A stretch of DNA of 53,888 nucleotides from Candidatus Coproplasma excrementipullorum (GTDB lineage Bacteria; Bacillota; Clostridia; Christensenellales; Borkfalkiaceae): contig DVNU01000044.1 in NCBI GenBank assembly GCA_018714165.1, forward strand, positions 1-53,888. The letters run 5' to 3'. The notes under the pieces were generated by a model. That model did not search any database and had not been told where the DNA came from. It was given only the letters and a program-made list of their open reading frames with translations. A program made the translations under genes and the position numbers. This document shows positions 8,421 through 16,729 of this stretch, piece by piece. The first letter of the stretch is position 1; every line of letters starts with the position of its first letter.

Positions 8421-10017
8421 AAAAACTCTCTTGCGGGCGTGGCTAGCATTCAAATTTTACGGCATAAACGTCGTCTTTTTGTCGGTCATCACGGGCATCT
8501 TTGCGGGCGTGATCATCACTTTTTATACCATATGTACAAGTCTGGGGGAGGAATATTCGCGCGGACTGTACGATTTGCTGCGGCAATATCCCGCGTTCAT
8601 TCCCCTGTTGCTTATAGGCCTTGCAGCGGGCGCCGTGGCTATAGGCACGCTGGTAAAGTTTGTGCCGATGATACGCGGCAGCGGCATACCCCAGATAGAG
8701 GGCGCCTGCCGAGGCAAATTTCCCTTCAACTGGTATTTAACGCTCTGTTCTATGTTCGCCGCGTCGCTCGCCTGCGTATTTCTGGGCCTTGCGGCGGGCA
8801 GTGAGGGCCCGTCCATAGAGATGGGCGGCTGTGTTGGCGAGGGCACGGGCAGGGTGCTCAGGCGCTCCTTTATGATGCGCCGCCTCCAGATAGCGGCGGG
8901 CGCCTCGGCAGGCTTCGCCGTCGCCTTCAACGCCCCCGTAACGGGTATGATCTTCGCGCTGGAGGAGGCCTTCAAGTCCTTCTCGCCCCAGATATTCGTC
9001 AGCGCCGCGGTGTCGGTCATGACGGCTCTCGCCGTGCGCACGGGCATAAGATCTGCTCTGGGCTTTTCTGTCGGTTACGCCTTCGAAGGCTTTGTGTTCA
9101 CGCAGATAGACTTTGCCGGCTACGGCTACGTTGCCGCGGCTGCAGTAATTGTTGCTCTCGTCGCCGTTGCCTTCTACTACTCGGTGGCGGCCGCCAAAAA
9201 GCTCTTCAGAAAGATAACTTTCTTCAAGGGCACGGGCAAATTCATAGTTCCGTTTGTCCTTTCGGCCGCGTTCGGCCTCATCACCGTCTATGCAATGGGC
9301 GGCGGCCACAACTTCATCCACAACCTCGCCACGGGCGGAACGGGGGCATATCAAACCATCTCCGTCCTCGGTGCGGGATTTATCGCCTCTCTTGTCATAA
9401 TAATCGTCCTGCGTTACGTGCTCATGACGCTGTATATGGCCTGCGGAGTGCCCTGCGGCGTGTTCATACCCATGCTCGCCGTCGGCGCGGGGCTAGGCGC
9501 GCTCCTTTCGGCGCTCTTCACCCGCGCGGGAATGGACGCGGCATATTGCGACTATATAGTCATCATCTGCATGTCGGTATTCTTTACGACCTTTGTCCGC
9601 GCGCCCATAACGGGTCTGTTTATGATCTTCGAGCTGACTGGTCAGTTCACAAACCTTCTGCCCGCGCTCCTGGGAGTAGTGATTGCCTCGCTCGTCGCCG
9701 AAATCTGCCGCCTGGAGCCCGGTTACGAAAATAATCTCCACGCCTTCATTCGCGACCAGGGTTATACCAACCGCGAAAAACCTGCGCGCTTCACACTCAC
9801 CGTTCAGCCGCACACCCTTGCCGACGGCGGCAAGATAAACAGACTGATATGGCCTTCGGGCGGCCTCGTCACGGCCATAACGGGGGAGGACGGCTCTTCG
9901 ATAGTTCCCTCCGGCGGCACGCGCCTCAGCGCAGGTCAGACGATTGAGTTCGAGTGTCAGACCGCCGACGAGGGCGAGGTGCTGGAGTACCTGTATACGC
10001 TGGTGGGGAAGTCGTAA
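8413..10017 (+). CDS. ClC-family chloride/proton exchanger with RCK_C tail
   Basis: The 534-residue polytopic membrane protein carries the three ClC selectivity segments: RGSGIPQIEG (near 94), GSEGPSIEMGG (near 130, with the gating Glu) and GVPCGVFIPMLAVGAG (near 346). A second Glu pair in MIFALEEAF matches the internal proton glutamate of bacterial exchangers, so H+/Cl- antiport is more likely than a channel. The last about 70 residues, ending in EYLYTLVGKS, look like a TrkA-C/RCK_C ligand domain. The start at 8413 is set by GGTGGGGG 4-10 bases upstream; an earlier in-frame start at 8359 lies deep in the ATP-grasp gene. Pairing with an ATP-grasp ligase is unusual and its meaning unknown. Confidence 0.93.
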   Translation: MNKKTLLRAWLAFKFYGINVVFLSVITGIFAGVIITFYTICTSLGEEYSRGLYDLLRQYPAFIPLLLIGLAAGAVAIGTLVKFVPMIRGSGIPQIEGACRGKFPFNWYLTLCSMFAASLACVFLGLAAGSEGPSIEMGGCVGEGTGRVLRRSFMMRRLQIAAGASAGFAVAFNAPVTGMIFALEEAFKSFSPQIFVSAAVSVMTALAVRTGIRSALGFSVGYAFEGFVFTQIDFAGYGYVAAAAVIVALVAVAFYYSVAAAKKLFRKITFFKGTGKFIVPFVLSAAFGLITVYAMGGGHNFIHNLATGGTGAYQTISVLGAGFIASLVIIIVLRYVLMTLYMACGVPCGVFIPMLAVGAGLGALLSALFTRAGMDAAYCDYIVIICMSVFFTTFVRAPITGLFMIFELTGQFTNLLPALLGVVIASLVAEICRLEPGYENNLHAFIRDQGYTNREKPARFTLTVQPHTLADGGKINRLIWPSGGLVTAITGEDGSSIVPSGGTRLSAGQTIEFECQTADEGEVLEYLYTLVGKS

Positions 10018-10031
10018 TGTACGTTGCTTAC

Positions 10032-10290
10032 GCAATGAATTCTCGCCGCTTACAGCGGCTCAGCGAATCGAATGCCTTTGGCATTCATGAACTGAAAGCG
10101 TTTCGTTTTCATGAATTCTCGCAACTGAAGTTGCTCCATTGTGGTGAAAAATATTTAAAATGTTTCTCACCTCAATGCAACCTTTAAGGTTGCAATTCAT
10201 GCGTCCTTGAAGAAATGATTGTTGAGTGTGAGGGGTGCGGGGCGCAATTCATGCACGAAGTGCAATTCATGCGAACATAGTGAGCAATTA
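10032..10290. repeat. Palindrome-array element, full copy
   Basis: Cassettes on the left include gaatgcctttggcattc and gaaagcgtttcgttttc with ATGAATT-type linkers. The core is at 10137-10177. To the right are gcaacctttaaggttgc, a degenerate gcgtcc...ggggcgc module, then gcacgaagtgc, all with AATTCAT linkers. It fills the gap after the ClC gene. Confidence 0.85.
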
Positions 10291-10300
10291 ATTTATTGCG

Positions 10301-10309
10301 TGCTATAAT
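10301..10309 (+). promoter_or_regulatory. Extended -10 element
   Basis: TGCTATAAT without an obvious -35. A transcript from here would reach the hairpin terminator at 10347 after about 40 bases, so it may produce only a very short RNA or be a decoy. Confidence 0.4.
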
Positions 10310-10346
10310 CTTACCTTATATGTTCTATCATATTTAACAAAGTCCG

Positions 10347-10369
10347 CAGGGCGCGTTTGACGCGCCCTG
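10347..10369 (+). terminator. Terminator hairpin upstream of the GOGAT promoter
   Basis: A 9-bp stem, cagggcgcg/cgcgccctg, with loop tttga is followed by tcatattttt. It isolates the glutamate synthase promoter from upstream transcription. Confidence 0.6.
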
Positions 10370-10383
10370 TCATATTTTTACGC

Positions 10384-10412
10384 TTGACTTAAACGCCCGT
10401 TTATTTTATAAT
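10384..10412 (+). promoter_or_regulatory. Promoter of the glutamate synthase operon
   Basis: TTGACT (10384-10389), 17 bp, TATAAT (10407-10412). It matches the glnN promoter in 22 of 29 positions, including both hexamers and the spacer end tttattt. Expected start is near 10419, giving an 85-base leader. Confidence 0.75.
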
Positions 10413-10503
10413 AATAAAGTCGAAATTGTACGCGCGTCCTGTATGGAACGCCGCCTGCTTTAGTACGGTAAAGTACAATGCGACCCACATAACGGAGATA
10501 CAT

Positions 10504-11387
10504 ATGTTTGTAAACGATCCCAACCTCAACAATGCGCCTTATGAAGGTCAGGTGAGAATACCTTCGGGCTGCGCCGTCAGCGCGATAATAGACAGAAGCG
10601 GCAAAAAAATGACGGGCGAAAACGTCATCCCCTCTCAAAGAGGCTGGCAAACTCGCTTATGGACGAGGAACAGTACGTCGTAAAGTGCGTAAATAAAATC
10701 AACGCCGAAATCAAGGGCGCGTTCGCCTTTTCGAGCGGCAAAAACATGGGCATATTCAAGGGCGTTGGCTTCCCCGAAGACATCGGCAGGTTCTACCTCC
10801 TCGACGAGGAGTACGAGGGCTATGCCTGGACTAGCCACGGCCGCTATCCCACAAACACCCCCGGCTGGTGGGGCGGCGCGCACCCCTTCGGGCTTTTGGA
10901 CTATTCCGTCGTGCACAACGGCGAAATATCCTCCTACGATGCAAACAGGCGGTATATCGAGATGTTCGGCTACAAGTGCTCGCTCCAGACGGATACCGAG
11001 GTAATAACCTATGTCATAGACTACCTTATAAGGGTAAAAAAGCTGACTCTGCCCGAAATTGCCAAGGTAATTTCCGCCTCCTTCTGGTCTACCATAGAGG
11101 AGAAGAGCGAGGACGAGCGCAGGCAGGAGATATTCTTAAGGAAGGCTTTCCCGTCCCTGCTCATAAACGGGCCCTTCTCCATAATCTTCGGCTTCACGGG
11201 CGGCATAATGGCCTTAAACGACAGGCTTAAACTGCGCTCTATGGTCTGTGCAGAAAAGGGCGATCTGGCCTTTGTCTCGTCAGAGGAGTGCGGCATACGT
11301 GTAATCGCGCCCGAACTTGACAAAATTTATTCACCTGCTGGCGGTCAGCCCGTCATATACACGCTCAAAGAAGGAGGCGCGCTCTGA
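10504..11387 (+). pseudogene. Glutamate synthase amidotransferase domain (GltB1), broken by internal deletion with frameshift
   Basis: This encodes the class II glutamine amidotransferase unit of split glutamate synthase, which would release ammonia from glutamine. The start at 10504 (RBS CGGAG) reads MFVNDPNL...PSGCAVSAIIDRSGKK, including the Cys segment, and runs to GENVIPS. It then shifts into noise and stops at 10683. A second frame, open through KRLANSLMDEEQYVVKC (about 10635 on), carries the rest of the domain: GKNMGIFKGVGFPEDIG, HGRYPTNTPGWWGGAHPF, HNGEISSYDANRRYIEMFG. Intact relatives have about 80-90 residues between these halves. So about 250 bases seem deleted, out of frame. The downstream part, from ATG 10659, lacks the Cys region and should be inactive. 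Its stop overlaps the start of the next gene. Confidence 0.8.
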
Positions 11388-12889
11388 TGGATATGTTTAT
11401 CCCCGCCGAATACGAGGTAGTGCGCAATCCCGAATTGTGCATAGGCTGCCGCGTATGCGAAAGGCAGTGCTCCAATGAAGTACACAAATACGACAAAGAC
11501 CTCGGCAAGATGATTGCCGATTCAACCAAGTGCGTAAACTGCCACCGCTGTGTGTGCCTGTGCCCCACGCACGCGTTGAAGATAGTCAAGAGCGACGATA
11601 CCTACCGCTTGAACTCCAACTGGTCTGTTCAGACTATGAACGAGGTTTTCCGCCAGGCCAATTCTGGCGGCGTGCTGTTGTCCTCGATGGGCAACCCCAA
11701 CGACTATCCCATATACTTCAATAAAATTTTGGTCAACGCATCGCAGGTCACAAACCCGCCCATCGACCCTCTCCGCGAGCCCATGGAGACCACCGTCTAC
11801 CTCGGCAAAAAGGACGTGGAGATAAAGAGGGATATCGAGGGCAAGCTGGTGGACACCCTTCCCCCGCAGTTAAAGCTGACAACGCCCATAATGTTCTCGG
11901 CTATGAGCTACGGCTCAATCTCCTACAACGCGCACGAAAGTCTGGCGCGCGCCGCCGAGGAGCTGGGTATCTTCTATAACACAGGCGAGGGCGGTCTGCA
12001 CCGCGATTTCTATAAATATTCCAAAAACACCATAGTGCAGGTGGCATCCGGCCGCTTCGGCGTGCACGAGGAGTACCTCAAGGCAGCCGCCGCCATAGAG
12101 ATAAAAATGGGCCAGGGCGCAAAGCCCGGCATCGGCGGGCACCTGCCCGGAATGAAGATTTCGGACGAGGTCTCAGCCACGCGCATGATACCCAAGGGTA
12201 TCGACGCGATATCGCCCGCACCCCATCACGACATATATTCGATCGAAGATCTGCGCCAGCTCATCTATACCTTAAAGGAAGCCACCGCCTACAGCAAGCC
12301 CATAATCGTAAAGATTGCCGCCGTTCATAACGTTGCGGCCATAGCTTCGGGCGTGGCGCGTTCGGGCGCGGATATCATCGCCATAGACGGCTTCCGCGGC
12401 GGCACGGGCGCCGCTCCCACGAGAATACGCGACAACGTCGGAATTCCTATAGAACTTGCGCTCGCGCAGGTCGACGAGCGCCTCCGCCAGGAGGGTATAC
12501 GCGACGCCGTGTCCGTCGTCGTTGCGGGCTCCATTCATTCGTCTGCCGACGTGGTCAAGGCCATAGCTCTGGGCGCGGACGCCTGCTACATAGGCACGGC
12601 GGCACTCTTGGCGCTCGGCTGTCATCTCTGCCGCAGCTGTCACACGGGCAAGTGCAACTGGGGCATAGCCACCCAGCGGCCTGAACTCGTAAAGAGGCTC
12701 AATCCCGACGTCGGCTATATGCACCTCGTCAACCTCGTCCGCGCCTGGAATCACGAAATCCAGGAGATGATGGGCGGCATGGGCCTCAACTCGATAGAAG
12801 CTCTGCGCGGCAACAGGCTGATGCTCCGCGGTGTGGGACTCAACGAAACCGAGCTCAATATTTTGGGTATAAAGCATGCGGGAGCATAA
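11387..12889 (+). CDS. Glutamate synthase FMN/Fe-S subunit (GltB2)
   Basis: The 500-residue protein is the central synthase domain, which makes glutamate from 2-oxoglutarate and ammonia. Two 4Fe-4S motifs open the protein (CIGCRVCERQC near 18; CVNCHRCVCLCP near 49). The FMN-binding barrel follows with MFSAMSYGSIS, GEGGLHRDF, GQGAKPGIGGHLPG, SPAPHHDIYSIEDL, and IDGFRGGTGAAPTRIRD. A Cys cluster, CHLCRSCHTGKCNWG (near 412), fits the 3Fe-4S site of glutamate synthases. The start ATG overlaps the TGA of the amidotransferase remnant (TGATG), with AAGGAGG upstream, so it was co-translated with that gene. It is intact although both its amidotransferase and its oxidoreductase partners look damaged. 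It might still use free ammonia. Confidence 0.93.
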   Translation: MDMFIPAEYEVVRNPELCIGCRVCERQCSNEVHKYDKDLGKMIADSTKCVNCHRCVCLCPTHALKIVKSDDTYRLNSNWSVQTMNEVFRQANSGGVLLSSMGNPNDYPIYFNKILVNASQVTNPPIDPLREPMETTVYLGKKDVEIKRDIEGKLVDTLPPQLKLTTPIMFSAMSYGSISYNAHESLARAAEELGIFYNTGEGGLHRDFYKYSKNTIVQVASGRFGVHEEYLKAAAAIEIKMGQGAKPGIGGHLPGMKISDEVSATRMIPKGIDAISPAPHHDIYSIEDLRQLIYTLKEATAYSKPIIVKIAAVHNVAAIASGVARSGADIIAIDGFRGGTGAAPTRIRDNVGIPIELALAQVDERLRQEGIRDAVSVVVAGSIHSSADVVKAIALGADACYIGTAALLALGCHLCRSCHTGKCNWGIATQRPELVKRLNPDVGYMHLVNLVRAWNHEIQEMMGGMGLNSIEALRGNRLMLRGVGLNETELNILGIKHAGA

Positions 12890-12891
12890 CC

Positions 12892-13042
12892 TTTTCGCGC
12901 AAAAGCCACGGTTTTGCGCGAGGTTGCTTTGGTCGGCGGCGCTTAACGGCAGAAGTGAATTCAGCCTACGCCGCTCGGCGTTAATTAATCGCGCGTAAGT
13001 GCGGTTTCGCTTGCAAACGTAATTATGCGCCGTTGGCGCAAA
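12892..13042. repeat. Second mosaic repeat family, copy after gltB2
   Basis: The first 36 bases (12892-12927) are identical to 16266-16301, which likewise directly follows a GOGAT gene stop. They hold the hairpin cgcgcaaaa/ttttgcgcg. A second stem pairs gcggcg (12936-12941) with cgccgc (12969-12974) around ttaacggcagaagtgaattc. This copy then shares gcggtttcgcttgcaaacgt with 6572-6592. Confidence 0.75.
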
Positions 13043-13112
13043 ACCATATTGTAGCCTCCACTTGGTTAAGGGGAGGTGGCGTGCTTCAGCACGCCGGAAG
13101 GGTTTGGTTTTA
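13043..13112. repeat. Clostridial-type intergenic hairpin repeat
   Basis: Contains aaaacc...ggtttt at its ends, cctcc/ggagg around acttggttaagggg, and the hairpin ggcgtgc/gcacgcc (about 13077-13095) followed by ggaaggg. From memory, elements with this arrangement are scattered through gut clostridial genomes; I cannot verify that here. 13113-13235 holds nothing beyond the weak purA ribosome site. Confidence 0.5.
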
Positions 13113-13235
13113 AAATAATTTACCGCATTGTCATATGGACTGGCAACGGGGCAATAAATCAATAACAGTGATTTTTTCCGCGGCGAAAGAGAGCCGCCGA
13201 CGGATTAAAATAAAAAATAAGGGAAGAAAAAAACT

Positions 13236-14516
13236 ATGCTAACAAGTATCTGTGGTATCAATTGGGGCGACGAAGGCAAGGGCCGTATGGTCGATCTGCT
13301 TTCGCGCGACTACGACATCGTCTGCCGCTATCAGGGCGGCAACAACGCCGGGCACACCGTAATCAACGACAAGGGCAAGTTCATTTTAAATTTGCTTCCT
13401 TCGGGCATTCTGCGCGAAAACGTCGTAAACGTAATGGGCCCAGGCATGGTCATCGACTTAAAGCACCTCTGCGGCGAAATCCAGAAGCTCCGCGAGGCGG
13501 GCATCAAAATCTCGCCCGAAAACCTCAAAATTTCGGACAAGGCCATCATCACCATGCCCTACAACGTGCTTCAGGATATAATGGAGGAGGACAGGCTTGC
13601 AAAGGCCACGGGCAAACCCTACGGTTCAACCCGTCGCGGCATTGCGCCCGTCTATGCCGATAAGTACCTCAAAAAGGCCTTCCGCATGGGCGAGCTGCTG
13701 AATTTAGACTTGCTGTACAAGCGTCTGCCCGATATTGTCGACTGGAAGAACATGACGATAAAGGCCTACGGCTTCACGCCCGTAAGCGTAGAGGATATGA
13801 AGGCCTACTTCGAGGAGTACGGAGAGCCCCTCAAAGAATACATAATCGATACGGGCTTATACCTCAACAAGGCCAACGCCGAGGGCAAGAAGATCATGTT
13901 CGAAGCCCAGCTCGGCGCGCTCAGGGACATCGACTACGGCATAGTCCCCTATACCTCGTCGTCCTCGACGATTGCCGCCTATGCGCCCATCGGCGCGGGC
14001 GTGCCCAATTTAAAGCTCGATAAATCCATAGGCATAATGAAGGCCTACTCCAGCTGTGTCGGTGCGGGCCCCTTCACCTGCGAGTACTTCGGCGAAAAGG
14101 CCGACAGACTGCGCGAACTGGGCGGCGAATACGGCGCGGCCACGGGCAGACCCAGGCGCGTCGGCCCCTTCGACGTCGTTGCCTCGCGCTACGGCATAAG
14201 GTGCCAGGGCGCCGATGAGATCGCGCTCACCAAGCTCGACATTCTGGACGATTACGAAGAGATTGAAATATGCACCCACTACGAGCTCAACGGCAAGGTG
14301 ATAGACGAATTCCCCTTCACCGACGTGCTCGATATGTGCAAGCCCGTATTCGAAAAGGTAAAGGGCTGGCACTGTGATATATCAAAATGCCGCAAGGCAG
14401 AGGACCTGCCCAAGGAGGCGCTCGACTATATCCGCCTCCTGGAAAAATTGTGCGGCTGCAAGATAAAGTATGTATCCGTCGGCGCAGAGCGCGACGCATG
14501 CATTATTCTGGACTGA
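13236..14516 (+). CDS. purA: Adenylosuccinate synthetase
   Basis: The 426-residue enzyme converts IMP and aspartate to adenylosuccinate with GTP, the first committed step to AMP. Motifs in order: INWGDEGKGRMVD (P-loop with catalytic Asp) near 8, GGNNAGHTV with the catalytic His near 36, YGSTRRGIAPVYADK near 128, and GRPRRVGPFD near 305. The family end is also present. RBS AGGGAAG lies about 9 bases upstream. The gene is full length. Its position is odd: it lies between the GOGAT synthase and the remains of the GOGAT oxidoreductase, behind a repeat element, and no terminator follows. This suggests that purA arrived by rearrangement, with the junction after its stop cutting into the oxidoreductase. 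Confidence 0.96.
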   Translation: MLTSICGINWGDEGKGRMVDLLSRDYDIVCRYQGGNNAGHTVINDKGKFILNLLPSGILRENVVNVMGPGMVIDLKHLCGEIQKLREAGIKISPENLKISDKAIITMPYNVLQDIMEEDRLAKATGKPYGSTRRGIAPVYADKYLKKAFRMGELLNLDLLYKRLPDIVDWKNMTIKAYGFTPVSVEDMKAYFEEYGEPLKEYIIDTGLYLNKANAEGKKIMFEAQLGALRDIDYGIVPYTSSSSTIAAYAPIGAGVPNLKLDKSIGIMKAYSSCVGAGPFTCEYFGEKADRLRELGGEYGAATGRPRRVGPFDVVASRYGIRCQGADEIALTKLDILDDYEEIEICTHYELNGKVIDEFPFTDVLDMCKPVFEKVKGWHCDISKCRKAEDLPKEALDYIRLLEKLCGCKIKYVSVGAERDACIILD

Positions 14517-14523
14517 TTACTAA

Positions 14524-15531
14524 AAAACTCGCCTGTCATCTGACGCGCGCGCAAAGGTAGTCAGATTGCAGAGCGGGGAGGAGGTTCCCTACGACAAACT
14601 GCTCGTAGCCACGGGCTCCCGCCCCTTCGTTCCGCCCATGGACGGGCTGGACGGCGTAAAGAATAAATTCTCCTTCATGACCTGGGACGATATGGACGCC
14701 CTCGAAAAGGCGCTTTCGCCCAAAAAGAAGGTGCTCGTCATCGGCGCGGGCCTCATAGGCTTAAAGTGCGTCGAGGGCATTTCGGAGCGCGTCGGCTCTG
14801 TAACCGTCGTCGACCTTGCGGACAGAATTCTGCCCTCCATACTCGACGGAGAGGGCGCGGCCATAATTCAGCGCCAGCTCGAAGCCAAAGGCATTAAGTT
14901 TATCCTGAACGACTGCGCCGCAAAGTTCGAGGGTAAGGAGGTCACGCTTAAAAACAGCGGACAGGAGATAAGCTTCGACATCTTGGTCGTCGCCGTCGGC
15001 GTCCGCGCCAATACAGAGCTTGTAAAGGAGGCGGGAGGACAGGTCAACCGCGGCATTGTCGTGGATACGCATATGCGCACTTCGCTTGCCGATGTCTACT
15101 CCGCAGGCGACTGTGCCGAGGGGTACGACAGTTCAACAGGCACAAACCGTGTGCTTGCACTCCTGCCCAACGCTTACTTCCAGGGCCGGGTCGCCGGCAT
15201 AAATATGGCGGGAGGGGAGGCCGAGCAGACCGATGCAATCCCCATGAATGCCATAGGCTTTTTCAGCTCGCACATACTCACCGCGGGCGTGTACGAGGGC
15301 GAATGCATGGGCCATATTGAGGGGGATATCTATAAAAAGCTGTTTGTAAAGGACAACAAGCTCGTCGGCTTTATTCTCATCAATGATTTTCTCCGCGCGG
15401 GCATATACACACAGCTCGTGCGCGACAAGGTCGACCTTTCGGATGTCGACTTCGGACTTTTAAAGAGCGCCCCTCAGCTTCTGGCATATCCCAAGGCGGT
15501 GCGCAAGGCCAAACTTGCAAAAAAGGTTTAA
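14524..15531 (+). pseudogene. FAD/NAD(P)-dependent oxidoreductase of the GOGAT operon, N-terminally truncated
   Basis: The readable frame opens after a TAA at 14521 and reads into LQSGEEVPYDKLLVATGSRP. It continues through the NAD-binding motif VLVIGAGLIGLKCVEG, ILVVAVGVRANTELV and the second FAD motif VYSAGDCAEGYD. Family members begin with about 90-95 residues carrying the first FAD-binding GxGxxG strand-turn-helix; here that part is missing and the frame starts just 8 bases after the purA stop. The first usable start is TTG 14566, with no ribosome site. The protein would have fed electrons to the glutamate synthase. Without the first FAD segment it should not bind FAD normally. The remaining about 325 residues show no further damage. 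Confidence 0.8.
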
Positions 15532-15534
15532 ACT

Positions 15535-16263
15535 ATGGTCATCAATATAGACGAAAACACGCACTTTTCCGTGCTCAATAAAAAGGTGCGCGAAAGCCGC
15601 GACAGCGAGGTTACAATAAACGGCTGCATCGGTCAGCGCTACATAGCCACGGGCCTTTCCGGCAAGACGATTACCATAAACGGCACGCCCGGCAACGCGC
15701 TCGGCGCCTATCTCAACGGGTGCGACGTAATAGTCAACGGCAACGCCCAGGATGCCACGGGTGACACAATGAACAGCGGTTCTATAATAATTCACGGCAG
15801 CGCGGGCGACGCCACGGGCTATGCAATGCGCGGCGGCAAAATTTACATAAAGGGCAACACGGGCTACCGCGCGGGCATTCACATGAAGGCGTATAAGGAT
15901 TTAAAGCCCGTTGTCGTCGTCGGCGGCAGGGCGGGTTCCTTCCTCGGCGAATACCAGGCGGGCGGCATAATCGTCGTGCTCGGCCAGAACGACGACGGCC
16001 TGCCCATAATCAACAACTTCTGCGGCACGGGCATGCACGGCGGGGTGATGTATCTGCGCTGTGAAAAGCTTCCGCACAGAATACCTTCGCAGATAGCCGC
16101 GCAGGTCGTGTTCGGCGAGGATACTCCCGAACTTGTCGAAATCGTGCGCGACTACTGCTCGTACTTTCCCGAATACGATGCGGATATGTTGTTAAAGGCC
16201 AACTACACAATGCTCCGCCCCGACGAGAAGAATCCGTATAGGCAGATGTATACAGATAACTGA
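15535..16263 (+). CDS. Glutamate synthase GXGXG-domain subunit (GltB3)
   Basis: The 242-residue protein is the C-terminal beta-helix domain of glutamate synthase as a separate chain. The repeating Gly pattern is obvious: INGCIGQRYIATGLSG, INGTPGNALGAYLNG, VNGNAQDATGDTMNSG, IHGSAGDATGYAMRGG, IKGNTGYRAGIHM. It has a structural role in holding the synthase domains together. It starts 3 bases after the oxidoreductase stop, with AAAAAGG as ribosome site, so it is the last gene of the operon. It is followed by a repeat whose first 36 bases match those after gltB2, then by a terminator at 16594. Confidence 0.93.
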   Translation: MVINIDENTHFSVLNKKVRESRDSEVTINGCIGQRYIATGLSGKTITINGTPGNALGAYLNGCDVIVNGNAQDATGDTMNSGSIIIHGSAGDATGYAMRGGKIYIKGNTGYRAGIHMKAYKDLKPVVVVGGRAGSFLGEYQAGGIIVVLGQNDDGLPIINNFCGTGMHGGVMYLRCEKLPHRIPSQIAAQVVFGEDTPELVEIVRDYCSYFPEYDADMLLKANYTMLRPDEKNPYRQMYTDN

Positions 16264-16578
16264 TGTTTTCGCGCAAAAGCCACGGTTTTGCGCGAGGTTG
16301 CGGAGGTCGCGAAATCGCTTAACGGTAGAAATGAATTCCACCTTGCGATTTCCGGCGTTAATTTATCGCGCGAAACTGTAGTATTCGCGCGAAGAGGAGG
16401 GATAACGGCGCAAAATTGCAAGTTGAGTTTATTCAACTTGCCTAAAGCAAAGTTTATCCCGACGAAATTGCCCACATTCACCTGCCGAGGCGCAGGTATG
16501 CGCAAATTGAGACGAGCAAGGTTTTTTCAAAACAGCAGACACCTGCTGTTTTGCCTTGCGAGATGAGCGAGGGCATCA
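16264..16578. repeat. Second mosaic repeat family, longest copy
   Basis: A roughly 300-bp element. It has hairpin cgcgcaaaa/ttttgcgcg; stem gaaatcgc (16311-16318) / gcgatttc (16345-16352) around ttaacggtagaaatgaattc; hairpin cgcgcgaa/ttcgcgcg; gcaagttgag/caacttgc; cctgc/gcagg; and aaaacagca/tgctgtttt. Its inverted homologue lies at about 50290-50600. The far end (16544-16577) matches 38937-38970 in inverted orientation with 2 differences in 34 bases. I see no protein gene in it. Confidence 0.75.
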
Positions 16579-16593
16579 ATATTAAAAGAATAG

Positions 16594-16620
16594 AAAAGCA
16601 CGGGATTATTCCGTGCTTTT
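16594..16620 (+). terminator. Terminator of the GOGAT operon
   Basis: A 10-bp stem, aaaagcacgg/ccgtgctttt, with a 7-base loop continues into T-rich sequence. Confidence 0.8.
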
Positions 16621-16648
16621 TTATTTGTGCCGACAATGCGGCAATCAC

Positions 16649-16677
16649 TTGCCAAAATCAAGGCGGTGTGGTATAGT
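16649..16677 (+). promoter_or_regulatory. Promoter of dapF
   Basis: TTGCCA (16649-16654), 17 bp, TATAGT (16672-16677), 52 bases before the ATG. Confidence 0.6.
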
Positions 16678-16729
16678 ATTATAAACAAGTATGTGCGGCC
16701 CGCCGCAATCGTTTTTTTGAGTGGCTTAA

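Noticed and set aside
12272-13162. 296-residue minus-strand reading frame
   Set aside because: It lies opposite the intact gltB2 gene, its composition follows the complementary codons, and it has no ribosome site or recognisable motif. The same applies to long antisense frames at 8737-9354, 18019-18882 and 27397-28224.
12890-13240. Insertion sequence or transposase remnant around purA
   Set aside because: Only hairpin repeats are present; there is no transposase-like coding sequence or target-site duplication that I can see.
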